Assembly: GCF_003007675.1 (NCBI RefSeq)
Contig: NZ_PXNP01000004.1
Coordinates: 62,001 to 126,000 of the forward strand
DNA from: Marinobacter fuscus
GTDB taxonomy: Bacteria; Pseudomonadota; Gammaproteobacteria; Pseudomonadales; Oleiphilaceae
Length of the DNA stretch: 64,000 nucleotides
Direction of reading: 5' to 3'
In this document: positions 1-7,891 of the stretch, in pieces
Layout: each line of letters begins with the position of its first letter
Position numbering within the stretch: position 1 is the first letter of the stretch
Program-made: the position numbers and the translations under genes
Notes under the pieces: model-generated
Told to the model about the DNA's origin: nothing
The model's database searches: none
The model's input: only the letters and a program-made list of their open reading frames with translations

Positions 1-2
1 TG

Positions 3-569
3 CTGGTGGCGGTTTACCGGATTTCTGACATTGCCATGGGCGTGATGGCCAACCCTTTCTACCTGGATTTCATGGGCTTTAGCAAAACCCAGGTTGCCGA
101 TGTTACCAAGGTGTTCGGCTTTTTCATGACCATTGTCGGGTCTATGGTGGGCGGTGTGCTGGTGGTGCGTTACGGCGTGCGGCGGATTCTGCTGGCAGGT
201 GCGATCATGACCGCTGGCACTAACCTGCTGTTTGTATTGCTGGCGCAGCAACCGCCAAACCTTGCGACTTTGGCGGTGGTGGTCAGTGCCGACAACCTGA
301 GCGGCGGCATTGCCAACGTGGCGCTGATTGCCTGGCTCTCCAGCATGACCAGCGCATCTTTCACAGCCACCCAGTATGCGCTGTTCAGCTCCCTGATGAC
401 CTTGCCCGGCAAATTCCTGGGCGGCTTCTCCGGCATGGTGGTGGCGGGCTTCGGCTACGCCGAATTCTTCCTCATCGCCGGCCTGATGGGCATCCCCGCC
501 ATCCTCCTCGTACTCTACCTGATGCGCAACGGCGCCCGCCTCGACAGCCTCGCCCCCGCCAAAAACTAA
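3..569 (+). CDS. ampG: AmpG-family muropeptide/MFS permease, C-terminal part
   Basis: This is the 3' end of a gene that begins before the window; the frame is open from the first codon. The visible 188 residues are almost entirely hydrophobic segments. They contain a loop (ISDIAMGVMANPFYLDFMGF) followed by SKTQVADVTKVFG and the MFS-type GVRRILLAG turn, typical of AmpG. Members of that family import anhydromuropeptides across the inner membrane for cell-wall recycling. The TAA stop is followed after 2 bp by the first copy of the palindromic repeat, which fills almost the whole gap to the convergent selO. Substrate is inferred from family only; other AmpG-like MFS proteins could look the same in this part. 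Confidence 0.8.
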   Translation: MVAVYRISDIAMGVMANPFYLDFMGFSKTQVADVTKVFGFFMTIVGSMVGGVLVVRYGVRRILLAGAIMTAGTNLLFVLLAQQPPNLATLAVVVSADNLSGGIANVALIAWLSSMTSASFTATQYALFSSLMTLPGKFLGGFSGMVVAGFGYAEFFLIAGLMGIPAILLVLYLMRNGARLDSLAPAKN

Positions 570-571
570 CG

Positions 572-628
572 TTGGGGTCAGACCCCGATACATTTAACCC
601 GGTCAAATGTACCGGGGTCTGACCCCAA
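572..628. repeat. REP-like palindromic repeat, copy 1
   Basis: Two 24-bp arms (572-595 and 605-628) flank a 9-nt loop. Each arm carries the near-palindrome GGGGTCAGACCCC or its complement, followed by GATACATTT on the left and preceded by AAATGTACC on the right. The arms pair except for one A/C position. The element occupies 57 of the 61 bp between the stop codons of the convergent ampG-like gene and selO, so it may also serve as a bidirectional terminator. Three further copies lie at 2104, 3695 and 4882. Confidence 0.9.
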
Positions 629-630
629 CT

Positions 631-2085
631 TCAGGACGAGCAGCTGATGTTCAGGTGTTTGCCCCAGTCTGGGGGCAAGGCGGCGTAATGGTCGAATTCC
701 GGTTGTTCGTCGAAGGGGTTGGCCAGAACCCGCAACAGTTCATGCATGGGCTGATAGTCGCCGTTCTGGGCTTCAACGATGACTTGCTGGGCCAGGTAGT
801 TGCGCAGGATGTATTTCGGGTTGGTGCGGCGCATGGCGTGTTCGCGGGCATCGTGGGCGCGGGTTTCCTGCTGCAGTCGGGCTTCGTACCGTTGCAGCCA
901 TTCGTCGGCCACGCTGCGGTCGACAAACAGATCCCGAACCGGTGCGCTGCCATGACTGTGCAGATTCGACAGCCCACGGAAGAATCGGGTGTAGTCGATG
1001 TGGTGTTCATGCAGCATGCTGAAGGTGTCCATGATCAGCGACATGTCACTGTCATCCGGCTCATCCAGCCCGAGCTTTGCCCGCATCAGATCTCTGAAAT
1101 GGTTGTTGTAGGCGTTTTCGTACACCTGCAGGCACTCGCGAACGGTATCTTCCTCCATGACCGGTAACAGGGCGGTGGCCAGGTATTGGCAGTTGATGAA
1201 GCCCATTTGGGGCTGCCGGTTGTAGGCGTACCGGCCCTGATGATCGGAGTGGTTGCAGATAAAACCGGCATCGAAGTCGTCGAGGAAGGCGTAGGGGCCG
1301 TAGTCGAAGGTGTCGCCAATGATCGACATGTTGTCGCTGTTCATCACGCCGTGGCAGAACCCGACCGCCTGCCATTTTGCGATCAGCCGGGCAGTGCGCT
1401 CCACCACCTCTTCAAACCAGCGGCGGTGGCGCTGTTCTTCCGGCAGGCTGATCAGGTGTGGGAAGTGCAGGGCAATGACGTGTTCCAGCAAGCTCTTGAG
1501 AGTTTCAGGCCCTTCGTGATGAGCGGCGAATTCGAAATGGCCAAAGCGTATGTGGCTGTTGGCCACGCGCATCAGAGCGGCGGCCGTTTCGATGGATTCC
1601 CTCCGTACCGGGTCTTTGGCGCTGATCATGAACAGTGCCCGGGTGGTGGGAATGCCCAGCCCGTGCATGGCTTCGCTGCACAGGTATTCACGAACAGTGG
1701 AACGCAGCACGGCCCGGCCGTCGCCGAAGCGGGAGTAGGGCGTGGTGCCAGCGCCTTTCAGGTGCCAGTCCCAACGCTTGCCATCGGGCCCCAGTGTTTC
1801 CCAGAGCAAAAGCCCCCGGCCATCGCCCAATTCAGGATTATAGACACCGAACTGGTGGCCGGTGTACTTCATCGCTACCGGATCCATACCCTCCAGCAGT
1901 TCGGCACCGGCGCCAATGGCGGCCCAGTCGTTTTCATTCTGAACATGAAATCCCATCTGCGCTGCCAGAGTATGGTTAAAGCACACCATGCGCGGCTTGC
2001 TCAGAGGCGTGGGTTGCACTCGTGTATAGAAGCTGGCGGGCAACTCAAGATAGCGGTGTTCAATACTGAAGGTTGTCTCGCTCAT
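631..2085 (-). CDS. selO: Protein adenylyltransferase SelO (YdiU/UPF0061)
   Basis: A 484-residue SelO pseudokinase, which transfers AMP from ATP to Ser, Thr or Tyr of target proteins in the redox stress response. Visible family features are the GDGRGLLLWE region, HLKGAGTTPYSRFGDGRAVLRS (G-rich loop), FCHGVMNSDNMSIIGDTFDYGPYAFLDDFD (inverted catalytic and metal-binding segment) and FINCQYLATALLP. The protein ends in Cys-Ser-Ser; that Cys sits where eukaryotic SelO carries selenocysteine, two residues from the end. I chose ATG at 2085 because AAAGG lies 5 nt upstream; a GTG two codons earlier is possible. It lies downstream of the TrmH-family gene on the same strand, with repeat copy 2 between them. 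Confidence 0.93.
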   Translation of the reverse strand: MSETTFSIEHRYLELPASFYTRVQPTPLSKPRMVCFNHTLAAQMGFHVQNENDWAAIGAGAELLEGMDPVAMKYTGHQFGVYNPELGDGRGLLLWETLGPDGKRWDWHLKGAGTTPYSRFGDGRAVLRSTVREYLCSEAMHGLGIPTTRALFMISAKDPVRRESIETAAALMRVANSHIRFGHFEFAAHHEGPETLKSLLEHVIALHFPHLISLPEEQRHRRWFEEVVERTARLIAKWQAVGFCHGVMNSDNMSIIGDTFDYGPYAFLDDFDAGFICNHSDHQGRYAYNRQPQMGFINCQYLATALLPVMEEDTVRECLQVYENAYNNHFRDLMRAKLGLDEPDDSDMSLIMDTFSMLHEHHIDYTRFFRGLSNLHSHGSAPVRDLFVDRSVADEWLQRYEARLQQETRAHDAREHAMRRTNPKYILRNYLAQQVIVEAQNGDYQPMHELLRVLANPFDEQPEFDHYAALPPDWGKHLNISCSS

Positions 2086-2103
2086 AGTCACCTTTCACAT
2101 CTT

Positions 2104-2160
2104 TTGGGGTCAGACCCCGGTACATTTGCCGGGGTGAAATGTCTTGGGGTCAGACCCCAA
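2104..2160. repeat. REP-like palindromic repeat, copy 2 (overlaps a coding end)
   Basis: Left arm 2104-2127 has the usual form; the right arm, 2137-2160, is AAATGTCTTGGGGTC followed by AGACCCCAA, so its central palindrome is in the opposite orientation from the other copies. The loop is 9 nt (2128-2136). The repeat supplies the last codons and the stop codon of the TrmH-family methyltransferase (stop at 2110-2112, minus strand). Confidence 0.88.
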
Positions 2161-2883
2161 ACGGTTGAGTTCGTAGGTGGACATGTTTACGGCGGAAGCC
2201 AGGTTCAGGGATTCGATGGCGGCGGCGCCGGGGATGGTGTAGGCAGTTGCGCCAAGTTCATTCAGAGCATCGGCAGGCACGCCTCGGGCTTCGTTGCCGA
2301 ACAGGTAGCATTCGTGGTCAGCGAAGCCGGGGCTGGCGATGGGGTGGCCGCCAAGGTCCAGGCAGGCGATGCGGGAGTATCGCTCGGCCAGCGAATCCAG
2401 GGGCACATCGATTTCCAGCGGTACGTGGAAAATGGCGCCCATGCTGGCCCGAACCACTTTGGGGTTGTAAGGGTCGACGCTGCCGGGGCTGAGCAAACAA
2501 CGCAGGCCGCCAAACCAGGCCAGGGTGCGCAGAATGGTGCCGAGATTGCCCGGGTCCTGTACTTCGTGTAGGTAGATGGCCTTTTCCGCCGGGTTCGGCT
2601 GTTGTGTGGAGGCTTTCGGCAATGGCACCACCGCCAGAATACCCTGTGGGGTTTTGGTATCGGCCAGCAGGGCCATTTGCCGCTCACTAACCACTTGCAC
2701 CGGCCAGGGGCTGGGCCAGTCTTTGAAGGCGTCTGTTACCAGCAGGCGGGCCTGTTGCCAGTGTGGGTTGGTTCTCGCAGCCTTTTCCAGCTCTAAAACC
2801 AGATGCTCACCCTCCACCAGAAAGTGCCCGAGGGCCTGGCGATATTTTTTCTGGTGCAGTTTTTTGATGTCGTCCAGTTTCAC
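2110..2883 (-). CDS. TrmH/SpoU-family RNA 2'-O-methyltransferase
   Basis: A 257-residue SPOUT methyltransferase. The N-terminal substrate-binding part (KLHQKKYRQALGHFLVEGEH) is followed by motif 1 (QDPGNLGTILRTLAWFG, about residues 107-123), motif 2 (YLFGNEARGVP) and motif 3 (YTIPGAAAIESLNLASAVNMSTYEL), the knotted SAM site. It should methylate a ribose 2'-OH of rRNA or tRNA; which nucleotide cannot be told. The start is GTG with a weak GGGAA upstream. The last 16 residues (from LGSDPKTFHPGK on) and the stop codon are read from repeat copy 2, so the natural C-terminus has been replaced or extended. Promoter: see 2929-2957. selO follows 24 bp downstream. Confidence 0.9.
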   Translation of the reverse strand: MKLDDIKKLHQKKYRQALGHFLVEGEHLVLELEKAARTNPHWQQARLLVTDAFKDWPSPWPVQVVSERQMALLADTKTPQGILAVVPLPKASTQQPNPAEKAIYLHEVQDPGNLGTILRTLAWFGGLRCLLSPGSVDPYNPKVVRASMGAIFHVPLEIDVPLDSLAERYSRIACLDLGGHPIASPGFADHECYLFGNEARGVPADALNELGATAYTIPGAAAIESLNLASAVNMSTYELNRLGSDPKTFHPGKCTGV

Positions 2884-2928
2884 AGTGGTTCCCGGGCCCT
2901 TGCTGGCTTGGTGAAAATTGTGCCGCCT

Positions 2929-2957
2929 ATTGTACGGGTGGCCTGTGGTGTTGTCAG
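2929..2957 (-). promoter_or_regulatory. Sigma70-type promoter of the TrmH-family gene
   Basis: On the minus strand CTGACA (2957-2952), a 17-nt spacer and TACAAT (2934-2929) are seen, about 45 nt before the GTG start. It is back to back with the rlmE promoter. Confidence 0.6.
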
Positions 2958-3002
2958 TGGCCAGGAGCCTTCGGGATATCTACCGCGCAGACTCCTGGTA
3001 TT

Positions 3003-3031
3003 TTGCCGCCTGTGGCCGGGCGGCGTACAAT
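3003..3031 (+). promoter_or_regulatory. Sigma70-type promoter of rlmE
   Basis: TTGCCG (3003-3008), 17-nt spacer, TACAAT (3026-3031); the ATG of rlmE is 34 nt further on. Confidence 0.6.
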
Positions 3032-3064
3032 GCCGGGTTTTCCGCAGTTCAGAGATGCAACCCC

Positions 3065-3691
3065 ATGGCCCGTTCAAAAAGCAGTAACCGCTGGCTCGAA
3101 GAGCACGTAAACGACCCCTTTGTGAAGCAGGCCCAGCAGGATGGCTATCGCTCCCGTGCCAGTTACAAGCTGTTGGAGATCAACACCAAAGACAAGCTGA
3201 TCCAGCCCACCATGCTGGTGGTGGACCTGGGCTCTGCACCCGGCGGCTGGTCGCAGGTGGCGGCCAAGTTGGTTGGCCACAAGGGCCGGGTAGTGGCTTC
3301 AGACATTCTGCCGATGGATCCGATTGCCGGTGTGGAGTTTATTCAGGGCGATTTCACCGAACAGGACGTGTTCGATCAGATTATGACCACTCTCGATGGC
3401 GCTTTGGCGGATGTGGTGGTGTCTGATATGGCGCCCAACATCAGTGGTGTGAATGTGGCGGACCAGGCTGCCTCCATGTATCTGGTTGAGTTGGCGCTGG
3501 ATATGGCGTGCCAGGTGCTGAAGCCCAAGGGCAGTTTCGTTGCCAAGGTATTTCATGGGGAAGGTTACGACGAGTACGTGAAGGCGGTACGCGACGTGTT
3601 CGAAAAAGTTGTGGTGCGCAAGCCGGACTCCTCCCGTGCCCGTTCGCGGGAGGTGTACCTGGTCGGCAAGGGCTTCAAGGGGCCTCACTAA
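3065..3691 (+). CDS. rlmE: 23S rRNA (uridine-2552-2'-O)-methyltransferase RlmE
   Basis: A 208-residue FtsJ/RrmJ protein that methylates U2552 in the A-loop of 23S rRNA during late 50S assembly. Visible are the SAM-binding [17 protein letters not shown] motif (about residues 56-72), the catalytic K-D-K-E set ([48 protein letters not shown]) and a basic N-terminus. Length agrees with E. coli RlmE (209). I chose ATG 3065 from the family start ([11 protein letters not shown]); the ribosome-binding site is weak. In many genomes ftsH follows rlmE; here the next gene is a convergent symporter. Confidence 0.96.
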   Translation: MARSKSSNRWLEEHVNDPFVKQAQQDGYRSRASYKLLEINTKDKLIQPTMLVVDLGSAPGGWSQVAAKLVGHKGRVVASDILPMDPIAGVEFIQGDFTEQDVFDQIMTTLDGALADVVVSDMAPNISGVNVADQAASMYLVELALDMACQVLKPKGSFVAKVFHGEGYDEYVKAVRDVFEKVVVRKPDSSRARSREVYLVGKGFKGPH

Positions 3692-3694
3692 CAT

Positions 3695-3751
3695 TTGGGG
3701 TCAGACCCCGATACATTTGGAGTGGTCAAATGTACCGGGGTCTGACCCCAA
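3695..3751. repeat. REP-like palindromic repeat, copy 3
   Basis: Arms 3695-3718 and 3728-3751 around a 9-nt loop (GGAGTGGTC). Arms are identical to those of copy 1. It starts 3 bp after the rlmE stop and ends 9 bp before the stop of the convergent symporter gene. Confidence 0.9.
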
Positions 3752-3760
3752 GGGGTTGCT

Positions 3761-4705
3761 TTAGCTTTCGGCTATGGCTGGTTTGGCGGTGCTTTCTTCT
3801 GGCTGGCGCCGTGACCAGTAGCCAGCAAGGATAGAGCCGGAGATATTGTGCCAGACAGAGAACAAGGTGCCCGGGATGGCTGCGACCGGTGTGAAGAACT
3901 TCATTGCCAGAGCGGTGGCCAGGCCGGAGTTCTGCAGGCCTACTTCAAAGGCGATGGTGCGACAGATGGCGGGCTCGAATCCGAATAGCCGTGCCAGGCC
4001 GTAACCGAGCCCCAGCCCAAGTCCGTTGTGAAGTACCACCGCCACAGCGATGGCAACACCCTGAGCTGCCAAATTGTCTTTGTTCAGTGCAACCACAATT
4101 GCCACGATGGTAACAATGGCGGCCATGGATACCAGCGGCAGAATGGCTTCGATGCGTTTTATTGCAGGGCGTGCCAGGGTGTTGATGGCCACGCCGATGG
4201 CGACCGGCACCAGAACAATCTTGACCAGGCTGAGCAACATGGCGGTAACAGGTACGTCCACCGCTTTGCCCGCAAGCAGGCCGGTTAGGATGGGCGTTAG
4301 CACAACGCCAAGCAGGGTGGAGATTGCCGTCATGGAGATGGACAGTGCAACGTCGCCTTTGGCGAGATACGCCATCACATTCGACGATGTGCCACCTGCA
4401 ACGCTGCCCACCAGCACCATGCCAACGGTTTGTTCCGCAGTGAACCCCATCACCAGGCTGATCGCCAGTGCCAGAATGGGCATAACGGAGAACTGTAATA
4501 CGACGCCAAGGCTGATGGCACCCTTACGACGGGCAACGTTGACGAAGTCGGCTGGCGTAAGGGTCAGGCCCATGGCCAGCATGATAATCGTCAGTAGAGG
4601 CACGATCGTGCTCTTCAAGTCTACAAACAGCGCAGGCTGCAGGTAAGCAAGCACCGAAAAAACGATGGCCCAGAGAGGAAACAGCTGGGTAATTCTGGCA
4701 ATCAT
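3761..4705 (-). CDS. Bile acid:sodium symporter (BASS) family transporter
   Basis: A 314-residue polytopic inner-membrane protein with about nine to ten hydrophobic segments. Family marks are MLAMGLTLTPADF near residues 42-54, GSVAGGTSSNVMAYLAKGDVALS (the GTxSN-type crossover and sodium site, about 108-130) and the conserved EVGLQNSGLATALA (about 250-263). Bacterial BASS members take up small organic anions such as pantoate or keto acids with sodium; the substrate here is unknown. I start at ATG 4705, which has AGGA 8 nt upstream, instead of the upstream extension of 25 unconserved residues. Repeat copies 3 and 4 flank the gene. Confidence 0.9.
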   Translation of the reverse strand: MIARITQLFPLWAIVFSVLAYLQPALFVDLKSTIVPLLTIIMLAMGLTLTPADFVNVARRKGAISLGVVLQFSVMPILALAISLVMGFTAEQTVGMVLVGSVAGGTSSNVMAYLAKGDVALSISMTAISTLLGVVLTPILTGLLAGKAVDVPVTAMLLSLVKIVLVPVAIGVAINTLARPAIKRIEAILPLVSMAAIVTIVAIVVALNKDNLAAQGVAIAVAVVLHNGLGLGLGYGLARLFGFEPAICRTIAFEVGLQNSGLATALAMKFFTPVAAIPGTLFSVWHNISGSILAGYWSRRQPEESTAKPAIAES

Positions 4706-4881
4706 GAACGTGATCCTGGCAAGAGATGTGTGGGTTTTTTGCCCCGTAAAGCCCGGGAGTACTGGATCACAGCCACTCACAGAACGGGGCCTGGATACTT
4801 AACACCAGTGCTTTTGGCCCTGCCGTCATCCGAAATGAGAACCTATACTATCTTTCTCGCCGGTGATTGACCAATTAGACG

Positions 4882-4936
4882 TTGGGGTCAGACCCCGATA
4901 CATTTGGGTTGGTCAAATGTACCGGGGTCTGACCCC
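4882..4936. repeat. REP-like palindromic repeat, copy 4
   Basis: Left arm 4882-4905, 9-nt loop (GGGTTGGTC), right arm 4915-4936 which lacks the final AA of the other copies. It lies in the gap upstream of the symporter gene and ends 8 bp from the stop codon of gloA. Confidence 0.88.
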
Positions 4937-4944
4937 GGGTGGGG

Positions 4945-5382
4945 CTACCAGCTTCCTTCGTTTTGCATGCTTGCCCAGGGTTCCTTGGCCGGTAGTGCTT
5001 CGCCTTTCTGTAGCAGTTCAATGGAAATCCCGTCTGGCGTGCGGATAAAGGCCATGTGGCCGTCCCGTGGCGGGCGGTTGATGGTGATGCCGTTCGCCTG
5101 TAGCTTTTCGCATAAGGCGTAGATATCGTCTACCCGGTAGGCAAGATGCCCGAAGTTGCGGCCGCCGGTGTATTCTTCCGGATCCCAGTTGTAGGTCAGT
5201 TCGATCATCGGTGCTTTGTCTTCCCGGGCACGGGCCTGGTCTTCAGGGGCTGCCAGAAAGACCAGGGTGAAACGGCCTTTGTCATTGCTTTTTCGGCTGA
5301 TTTCAATCATGCCCAGCAGGTTGAAAAAATGGAGGGTTTCGTCCAGGTTGCTCACGCGGATCATGGTGTGCAGGTATTGCAT
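4945..5382 (-). CDS. gloA: Lactoylglutathione lyase (glyoxalase I)
   Basis: A 145-residue vicinal-oxygen-chelate enzyme that converts the hemithioacetal of methylglyoxal and glutathione to S-lactoylglutathione. The four metal ligands are in place: His5 ([10 protein letters not shown]), Glu61 (MIELTYNW), His79 (NFGHLAYRV) and Glu122 (SIELLQ). The short loop pattern agrees with the nickel/cobalt-dependent E. coli class. ATG at 5382 has GAGG 7-10 nt upstream. With the YcbL-type hydrolase at 43117 the window holds candidates for both glyoxalase steps. Confidence 0.95.
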   Translation of the reverse strand: MQYLHTMIRVSNLDETLHFFNLLGMIEISRKSNDKGRFTLVFLAAPEDQARAREDKAPMIELTYNWDPEEYTGGRNFGHLAYRVDDIYALCEKLQANGITINRPPRDGHMAFIRTPDGISIELLQKGEALPAKEPWASMQNEGSW

Positions 5383-5445
5383 TGTATTGGCCTCCCGAAA
5401 TGGGCTTGGGGTGGTTTGGCCTACAGTTTACGGTATTCTTCGGCT

Positions 5446-6393
5446 ATGACTACTCACCCGATCACTGAGACGTTGCTGCGCTTTCAGACTCCGGCGGTTC
5501 GCCATCTGGCGTGGTTGTGCCTGGCGCCGCCGTTGCTGCAGCACCCGGACAGCTTTGATCCTGCCAGCTATCTGCCGGAAAACACGCTGGCGCGGTTGCT
5601 GCGTTGGGATGCTAATCCGGAGCTTGTGCCCGAGCGCCTGCGGGAACCGGCTGAGCGGCGTTTGGGCCACTATTTCGAGCGCCTGTATGAAGTGCTTCTT
5701 ACGGAATTGCTGGGTTGGGACATGGTGCTTCAGAACCTGCAAATCCGGTGGGAAGGGCGCACGCTGGGTGAACTGGATTTTCTGGTTCGAAACCGGCAAA
5801 CAGGCCGTCTGGAACATCATGAGATTGCCATCAAGTTCTATCTGGGTGTCGTACTGGCGGGGGATATACGCTGGTATGGCCCCAATGCCCGGGACCGGCT
5901 GGATTTGAAGACTGACCGTTTGCTGAATCACCAGCGTACCTTGAGCCTGCGGCCGGAAACCCGTGCCCGGCTGGCAAGCCTCGGCATTCGGGAAACGGTC
6001 ACTCCGAAAGTGTTTATGCCCGGCTACCTTTTTTATCCGGCCAACCGGCGCCCGGTGGCAGCGCCCGAACAGGTGGCTTCCGCGCACTTTCGCGGGCGCT
6101 GGCTTTATCATCGGGACCTGCCTTCCGATAGCGGCATCGGCCACTGGGTACCACTCCACAAGCCACACTGGATTGGCCCCTGGCAGCAAACTCAGGCCCC
6201 TGTATCGGATAACGCCAGGGAGTCGCTGGAACAGGTGGCCGTTCGGCAGGTGCCCCGACTTTTTGCGGAACTGGCTCCGGCTGCATCGGGTGATGCATGG
6301 GTGGAAGTGGATCGGGTGTTCGTGGTTCCCGGGGCCTGGCCGGAACCCGAGCGCGCCCGCCATCTGGTGGCGGATTCCGGTAACCTGCGTTAA
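5446..6393 (+). CDS. DUF1853 family protein
   Basis: A 315-residue protein of the DUF1853 family. Recognisable stretches are HYFERLYEVLLTELLGW, LGELDFLVRN near residue 105 and HHEIAIKFYLGV near residue 120. The E-x-D and E-x-K pattern resembles a PD-(D/E)xK nuclease core (GELDF...HEIAIKFY), so nuclease-like activity is a possible inference but the family has no assigned function. ATG at 5446 is preferred to the longer upstream frame, which runs over gloA. It is followed after 94 bp by the Clp-N/AAA gene on the same strand. Confidence 0.8.
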   Translation: MTTHPITETLLRFQTPAVRHLAWLCLAPPLLQHPDSFDPASYLPENTLARLLRWDANPELVPERLREPAERRLGHYFERLYEVLLTELLGWDMVLQNLQIRWEGRTLGELDFLVRNRQTGRLEHHEIAIKFYLGVVLAGDIRWYGPNARDRLDLKTDRLLNHQRTLSLRPETRARLASLGIRETVTPKVFMPGYLFYPANRRPVAAPEQVASAHFRGRWLYHRDLPSDSGIGHWVPLHKPHWIGPWQQTQAPVSDNARESLEQVAVRQVPRLFAELAPAASGDAWVEVDRVFVVPGAWPEPERARHLVADSGNLR

Positions 6394-6487
6394 CACTTGT
6401 CAGGGCGCTGTTCCGGTTCTAGACTGGCTCCCTCACAAAAAAGTGCATCAGGACGATGCTGGAACAACCATGGAAGGAGCTGATCGG

Positions 6488-7891
6488 ATGGATGACTGGC
6501 AAGGCTGTCTGTCTCCGGAATGTCAGTCCGCCTTGTTGCTGGCGCGGGATAACGTGCGCCACCGGGGTGGCTCTGTCATTACTGTCGAAGATTTTATGTT
6601 GGCATTGCTCGATGCCATTTCTGAGATCCCCCCTTTTTTACGGCGCCACAGTGTCGATTTCGATGAACTGGTGCGCACCATTCAGGGCGAACAGCCCAGG
6701 GTTCCCGAGATCGCTGGCGACGGAGATCTCTCTTCGCAACTGATCTATTGGATTGCCGCAGCCCGTGAATCCAGCGGCAAGGGATGGCTGGGTTGGCCGG
6801 CCCTGTTCCGCTCATTGGTGGCGGGTTGTGAGCGGCTTCAGGATAAGGCCTATGTGGCGGTACTGGAATTGGTCAGCCATTGGCCGGAAACAGCCGAAAT
6901 GCTGCCTGGGCAGGGGCGCCCCGATCCGGTTGTGCCGATTGCGCTGGTGGATCCGGCCTGGCTGGCGCTGTCGGAAAATGTGGCGGTTGCCCTGGCAGCA
7001 AACCCCAGGCTGATGCTTTGGGTTCGGGGCTCTGAGGGTAGCGGAAAGACTGCCTGGCTGAACTCGTTGCTGAGTACTCTGGGGCTCCCCTGGGTTCAGG
7101 TTGACCCCAGGCGGGAAGCTGAAATTCTGGCCAACGACCATGCCACCCTGCCAACAGCCGAAATGGAAGCTCTCCGGTGGCCGGTGCTGGTGCTCGACAA
7201 CACCTTGCCGTCTGAATTGCTTGCTGCGTTGTCGAACCCGGCGGATGTCGTTCGCGAGCTGGTTACCGGTTGGGCCGGGCCGATATTGATGGCAGGCCGC
7301 AACGCCCCGGAGGAGGCAGACGCGGTGGCCGCGTTGTCCCGGGCAGCGGGCCGAACGCCGGAGGTGCTGGCCATACCACCGGCCAGCCGGAATCAGCGGC
7401 TTGCGATTCTGGCTGCACACCAGCCTGCCATCGAGAAACGCTGGAATGTTCAGCTGTCTCCGGAGGTCATGGCCTACGCTGCATCGTGCACAGGCTCGGG
7501 GGTGGCCACACCAGGTGCTATGCTGGAATGGGTGAAAAAGGCCTGTGCGCGCATGGACTTGTTTGCCCGCAGGGGGCCGCTTGAGGCCCTGAGTCTTCAG
7601 GGGCAGCGCGAGTGCTGGCAGCGCCGGTCACTGGTGGCCCTGGCCAGGGGAGATGCTATCGGCGAGCCGGAGCCATCGACGGCTGAATTGAGTATTCATG
7701 AGGCCGCCATGAACGTGCACTGGCACGAACGCCAGCGGGCAGGCACGCTGCGGCGGCTGTTGGTGGAAGATTTGCGTGCCGAACGGGAGCAATGGGTTGC
7801 AGCAAGGCCCGGCGCGGTTCACTATGTGCGACATTGTGGACAACAGCATGGAGAGTGCTTGGGTGCAGGATCTGGAAATTTATGTTCGTGA
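6488..7891 (+). CDS. Clp-N domain / single-AAA orphan ATPase-like protein
   Basis: A 467-residue protein not assigned to a named family. The N-terminus (about 1-150) resembles the double Clp repeat of ClpA/ClpB/ClpV (SPECQSALLLARDNVRHRGGS...VTVEDFMLALLD; second half WPALFRSLVAG). A single AAA-like module follows with Walker A GSEGSGKT at residues 181-188. The expected Walker B reads VLVLDN (Asp237-Asn238), so the catalytic Glu is Asn and hydrolysis may be weak or lost. There is no ClpP-binding loop or second AAA module, and the C-terminus is helical and charged. The start ATG 6488 has AAGGAG 8 nt upstream; extending the frame upstream would overlap DUF1853. It overlaps the next small gene. 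Adaptor or regulatory ATPase is an inference. Confidence 0.72.
   Translation: MDDWQGCLSPECQSALLLARDNVRHRGGSVITVEDFMLALLDAISEIPPFLRRHSVDFDELVRTIQGEQPRVPEIAGDGDLSSQLIYWIAAARESSGKGWLGWPALFRSLVAGCERLQDKAYVAVLELVSHWPETAEMLPGQGRPDPVVPIALVDPAWLALSENVAVALAANPRLMLWVRGSEGSGKTAWLNSLLSTLGLPWVQVDPRREAEILANDHATLPTAEMEALRWPVLVLDNTLPSELLAALSNPADVVRELVTGWAGPILMAGRNAPEEADAVAALSRAAGRTPEVLAIPPASRNQRLAILAAHQPAIEKRWNVQLSPEVMAYAASCTGSGVATPGAMLEWVKKACARMDLFARRGPLEALSLQGQRECWQRRSLVALARGDAIGEPEPSTAELSIHEAAMNVHWHERQRAGTLRRLLVEDLRAEREQWVAARPGAVHYVRHCGQQHGECLGAGSGNLCS

Noticed and set aside
607..1167. Open frames starting MYRGLTP inside the repeats (607, 3730, 4863 regions)
   Set aside because: Their shared N-terminus is only the translated repeat arm; each runs antisense or stops quickly.
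1186..2571. 461-codon plus-strand open frame over selO and the TrmH gene
   Set aside because: It runs antisense to two well-supported genes, has no family motif and no ribosome-binding site; a codon-bias shadow.
572..4936. CRISPR array
   Set aside because: The four repeats are over 1 kb apart with genes between them, are palindromic and have no cas genes.
5963..6487. N-terminal extension of the Clp-N gene
   Set aside because: It overlaps DUF1853 in another frame and lacks the domain; a good binding site supports the start at 6488.
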